Part shown: positions 11,347-12,408 of the stretch, one piece after another
How the letters are laid out: each line of letters opens with the position of its first letter
How positions within the stretch are numbered: the first letter of the stretch is position 1
Assembly (NCBI GenBank): GCA_038213835.1
Contig: JBBQSN010000105.1
Coordinates: 1-12,408, forward strand
Length of the DNA stretch: 12,408 bases
Direction: 5' to 3'
Origin: JBBQSN01 sp038213835
Lineage (GTDB): Bacteria; Actinomycetota; Actinomycetes; Actinomycetales; CAWJMD01
Position numbers and translations under genes: made by a program
The notes under the pieces: model-generated
Told to the model about the DNA's origin: nothing
What the model saw: only the letters and a program-made list of their open reading frames with translations
Databases searched by the model: none

Positions 11347-12323
11347 TGGACGAGTTCCTCGTGGCGGTCAACCCCGACCCGGACTCCCGACTGGGTTTTC
11401 TGCTTCGGCTGCCGCTGGGCGGCGGGATGGTGTTCCGGACCTCCGGCACGTGGCCGCGGGCCAAGGCCCTGTACTGCTACCCGGTGGGCGTCCAGGAGTG
11501 GCCGGCCGAGCCGGATGTCGTCGATCGGTCGCCGATCCGCTCGTGCGTTCGCCGTGGCGGGGCGATCGACCTGATCCTGGACCGTGGCCGGGAGAACCGC
11601 TCGCAGATCGTGTTCACCACCGCCCGCGGCCGCGAGGCCGTCTTCTGGCAGTCACCACGCACCCGCAAGCAGGCCCGGCCGAACGTCACCACCCCGACGG
11701 CCCGCGCCGCCGGCATCGCCTCGCTGCAGATCCTCGTCGACACCCGCGAGCAGTACGCCTACCGGTTCGCGGCCCAGCAGGTGATCGCGATCAAGCGGGC
11801 ACTGCCGTGCGGGGACTACGGCATCACCGTGGCTGACCGGTTGGTCGCGGCGGTGGAACGCAAGTCGCTGGCGGATCTGGTGTCCAGCGTGGTCAACGGG
11901 AAGCTGCGCTACGCGGTCGCTGACCTCGCCGCCCTGCCCCGTGCGGCGGTCGTGGTCGAGGACCGCTACTCACAGGTCTACAAGCTGGACCGGGTCCGTC
12001 CGGCCGTGGTGGCCGACGGGCTGGCCGAGCTGCAGGTCCGCTGGCCCGGGGTGCCGATCGTGTTCTGCGAGTCCCGGCAGCTCGCCGAGGAGTGGACCTA
12101 CCGGTACCTGGCTGCCGCGCACGCCTGGGCCGAGACCGAGCAGGCCTTCTCCGCGCGCATCGGCATCGCCCCGCCGGCGCAGGACACGGCGGCCCCGCCC
12201 GAGACCACGCCGACGACCGCGCAGGTGCGTGCCTGGGCGCGCGCCGCAGGGATCCCCGTGCCCGAACGCGGTCGACTCCGCCCCGACGTCTGGCAGGCCT
12301 GGCGCGACGCGCAACACGAGTAG
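11346..12323 (+). CDS. ERCC4 (XPF-type) nuclease with Lsr2-like C-terminal DNA-binding domain
   Basis: This 325-residue protein is predicted to cut DNA. Residues 1-125 form an actinobacteria-typical N-terminal region (LRLPLGGGMVFRTSGTWPR at 20-38) that I cannot assign. An ERCC4 domain follows (about 127-255) with all expected acidic and basic residues: VDTRE (D132, E135), GDYG (D157) and the XPF signature VERKSLADL (E171, R172, K173, D177). After a Pro/Thr-rich linker (about 275-290), residues 291-325 (TAQVRAWARAAG, then PERGRLRPDVWQAW) match the C-terminal domain of Lsr2, which binds the minor groove of AT-rich DNA. ATG 11346 matches the expected family start, although in-frame starts upstream exist. 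No helicase or HhH partner domain of true XPF is present. The nuclease call is strong; the cellular role, perhaps repair or action on AT-rich foreign DNA, is speculative. Confidence 0.88.
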   Translation: MDEFLVAVNPDPDSRLGFLLRLPLGGGMVFRTSGTWPRAKALYCYPVGVQEWPAEPDVVDRSPIRSCVRRGGAIDLILDRGRENRSQIVFTTARGREAVFWQSPRTRKQARPNVTTPTARAAGIASLQILVDTREQYAYRFAAQQVIAIKRALPCGDYGITVADRLVAAVERKSLADLVSSVVNGKLRYAVADLAALPRAAVVVEDRYSQVYKLDRVRPAVVADGLAELQVRWPGVPIVFCESRQLAEEWTYRYLAAAHAWAETEQAFSARIGIAPPAQDTAAPPETTPTTAQVRAWARAAGIPVPERGRLRPDVWQAWRDAQHE

Positions 12324-12349
12324 TCCACGGCCCGACCGGTGGCTCGAGG

Positions 12350-12374
12350 GGCCACTGACGTCGGTGAGGTGGCC
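12350..12374 (+). terminator. weak hairpin after the ERCC4 gene
   Basis: GGCCAC (12350-12355) and GTGGCC (12369-12374) pair perfectly over six bases around a 13-base loop, 27 bases after the stop. There is no T-tract. Otherwise the last 85 bases of the window hold no gene that I can support. Confidence 0.25.
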
Positions 12375-12408
12375 GAGGATCGGTTGACGACCGGACCCAC
12401 GCTGACTG

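Overview
The window is from a high-GC (about 70%), high-GC3 genome with GTG and TTG starts, short divergent spacers and families typical of Actinobacteria: an Lrp/ddaH-like divergent pair, paired bPH2 membrane proteins, an ERCC4 nuclease with an Lsr2-like tail, and a CBS-tailed osmoprotectant ABC ATPase. I infer a Nocardioides-like member of the Propionibacteriales from general resemblance only. I see no phage, insertion sequence, CRISPR or RNA gene.

Layout. 1-796 (-): C-terminally truncated membrane-anchored beta-propeller protein. 869-991 (+): 40-residue zinc-ribbon protein. 1006-1058: GC-rich tandem repeat carrying serial stop codons. 1052-4843: osmoprotectant (OpuC/ProU-type) importer, with its ATPase on the minus strand, divergent from two permeases and a lipoprotein binding protein on the plus strand. 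4889-5533 (-): DUF1684 protein. 5547-5581: strong 14-bp hairpin. 5663-6865 (-): orphan NuoD-like protein with no other nuo gene beside it. 6957-9085 (+): two overlapping genes for bPH2 (YdbS/YdbT-like) membrane proteins, the second with a four-copy proline-rich repeat. 9092-9517 (-): Lrp/AsnC regulator, divergent from 9586-10416 (+), a guanidino-group-modifying enzyme usually labelled dimethylargininase but with residues suggesting arginine dihydrolase. 10431-10563: apparent relic of a SAM methyltransferase. 10568-11140 (-): small lipoprotein. 11346-12323 (+): ERCC4 nuclease with an Lsr2-like C-terminal domain, preceded by a possible 19-codon leader ORF whose stop overlaps its start.

How the genes work together. 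The OpuC-type genes form one transporter for compatible solutes, split across a 90-bp divergent region that could control both halves. The Lrp/AsnC gene probably regulates the divergent arginine-degrading enzyme. The bPH2 pair probably acts as one membrane complex. The remaining genes look like independent units.

The points most worth following up are the NuoD paralogue with Trp at the usual quinone-site Tyr, the likely arginine dihydrolase with a possibly leaderless promoter, the putative coupled leader ORF before the ERCC4-Lsr2 fusion, and the methyltransferase relic. I did not find a clear multi-gene system that is wholly undescribed.
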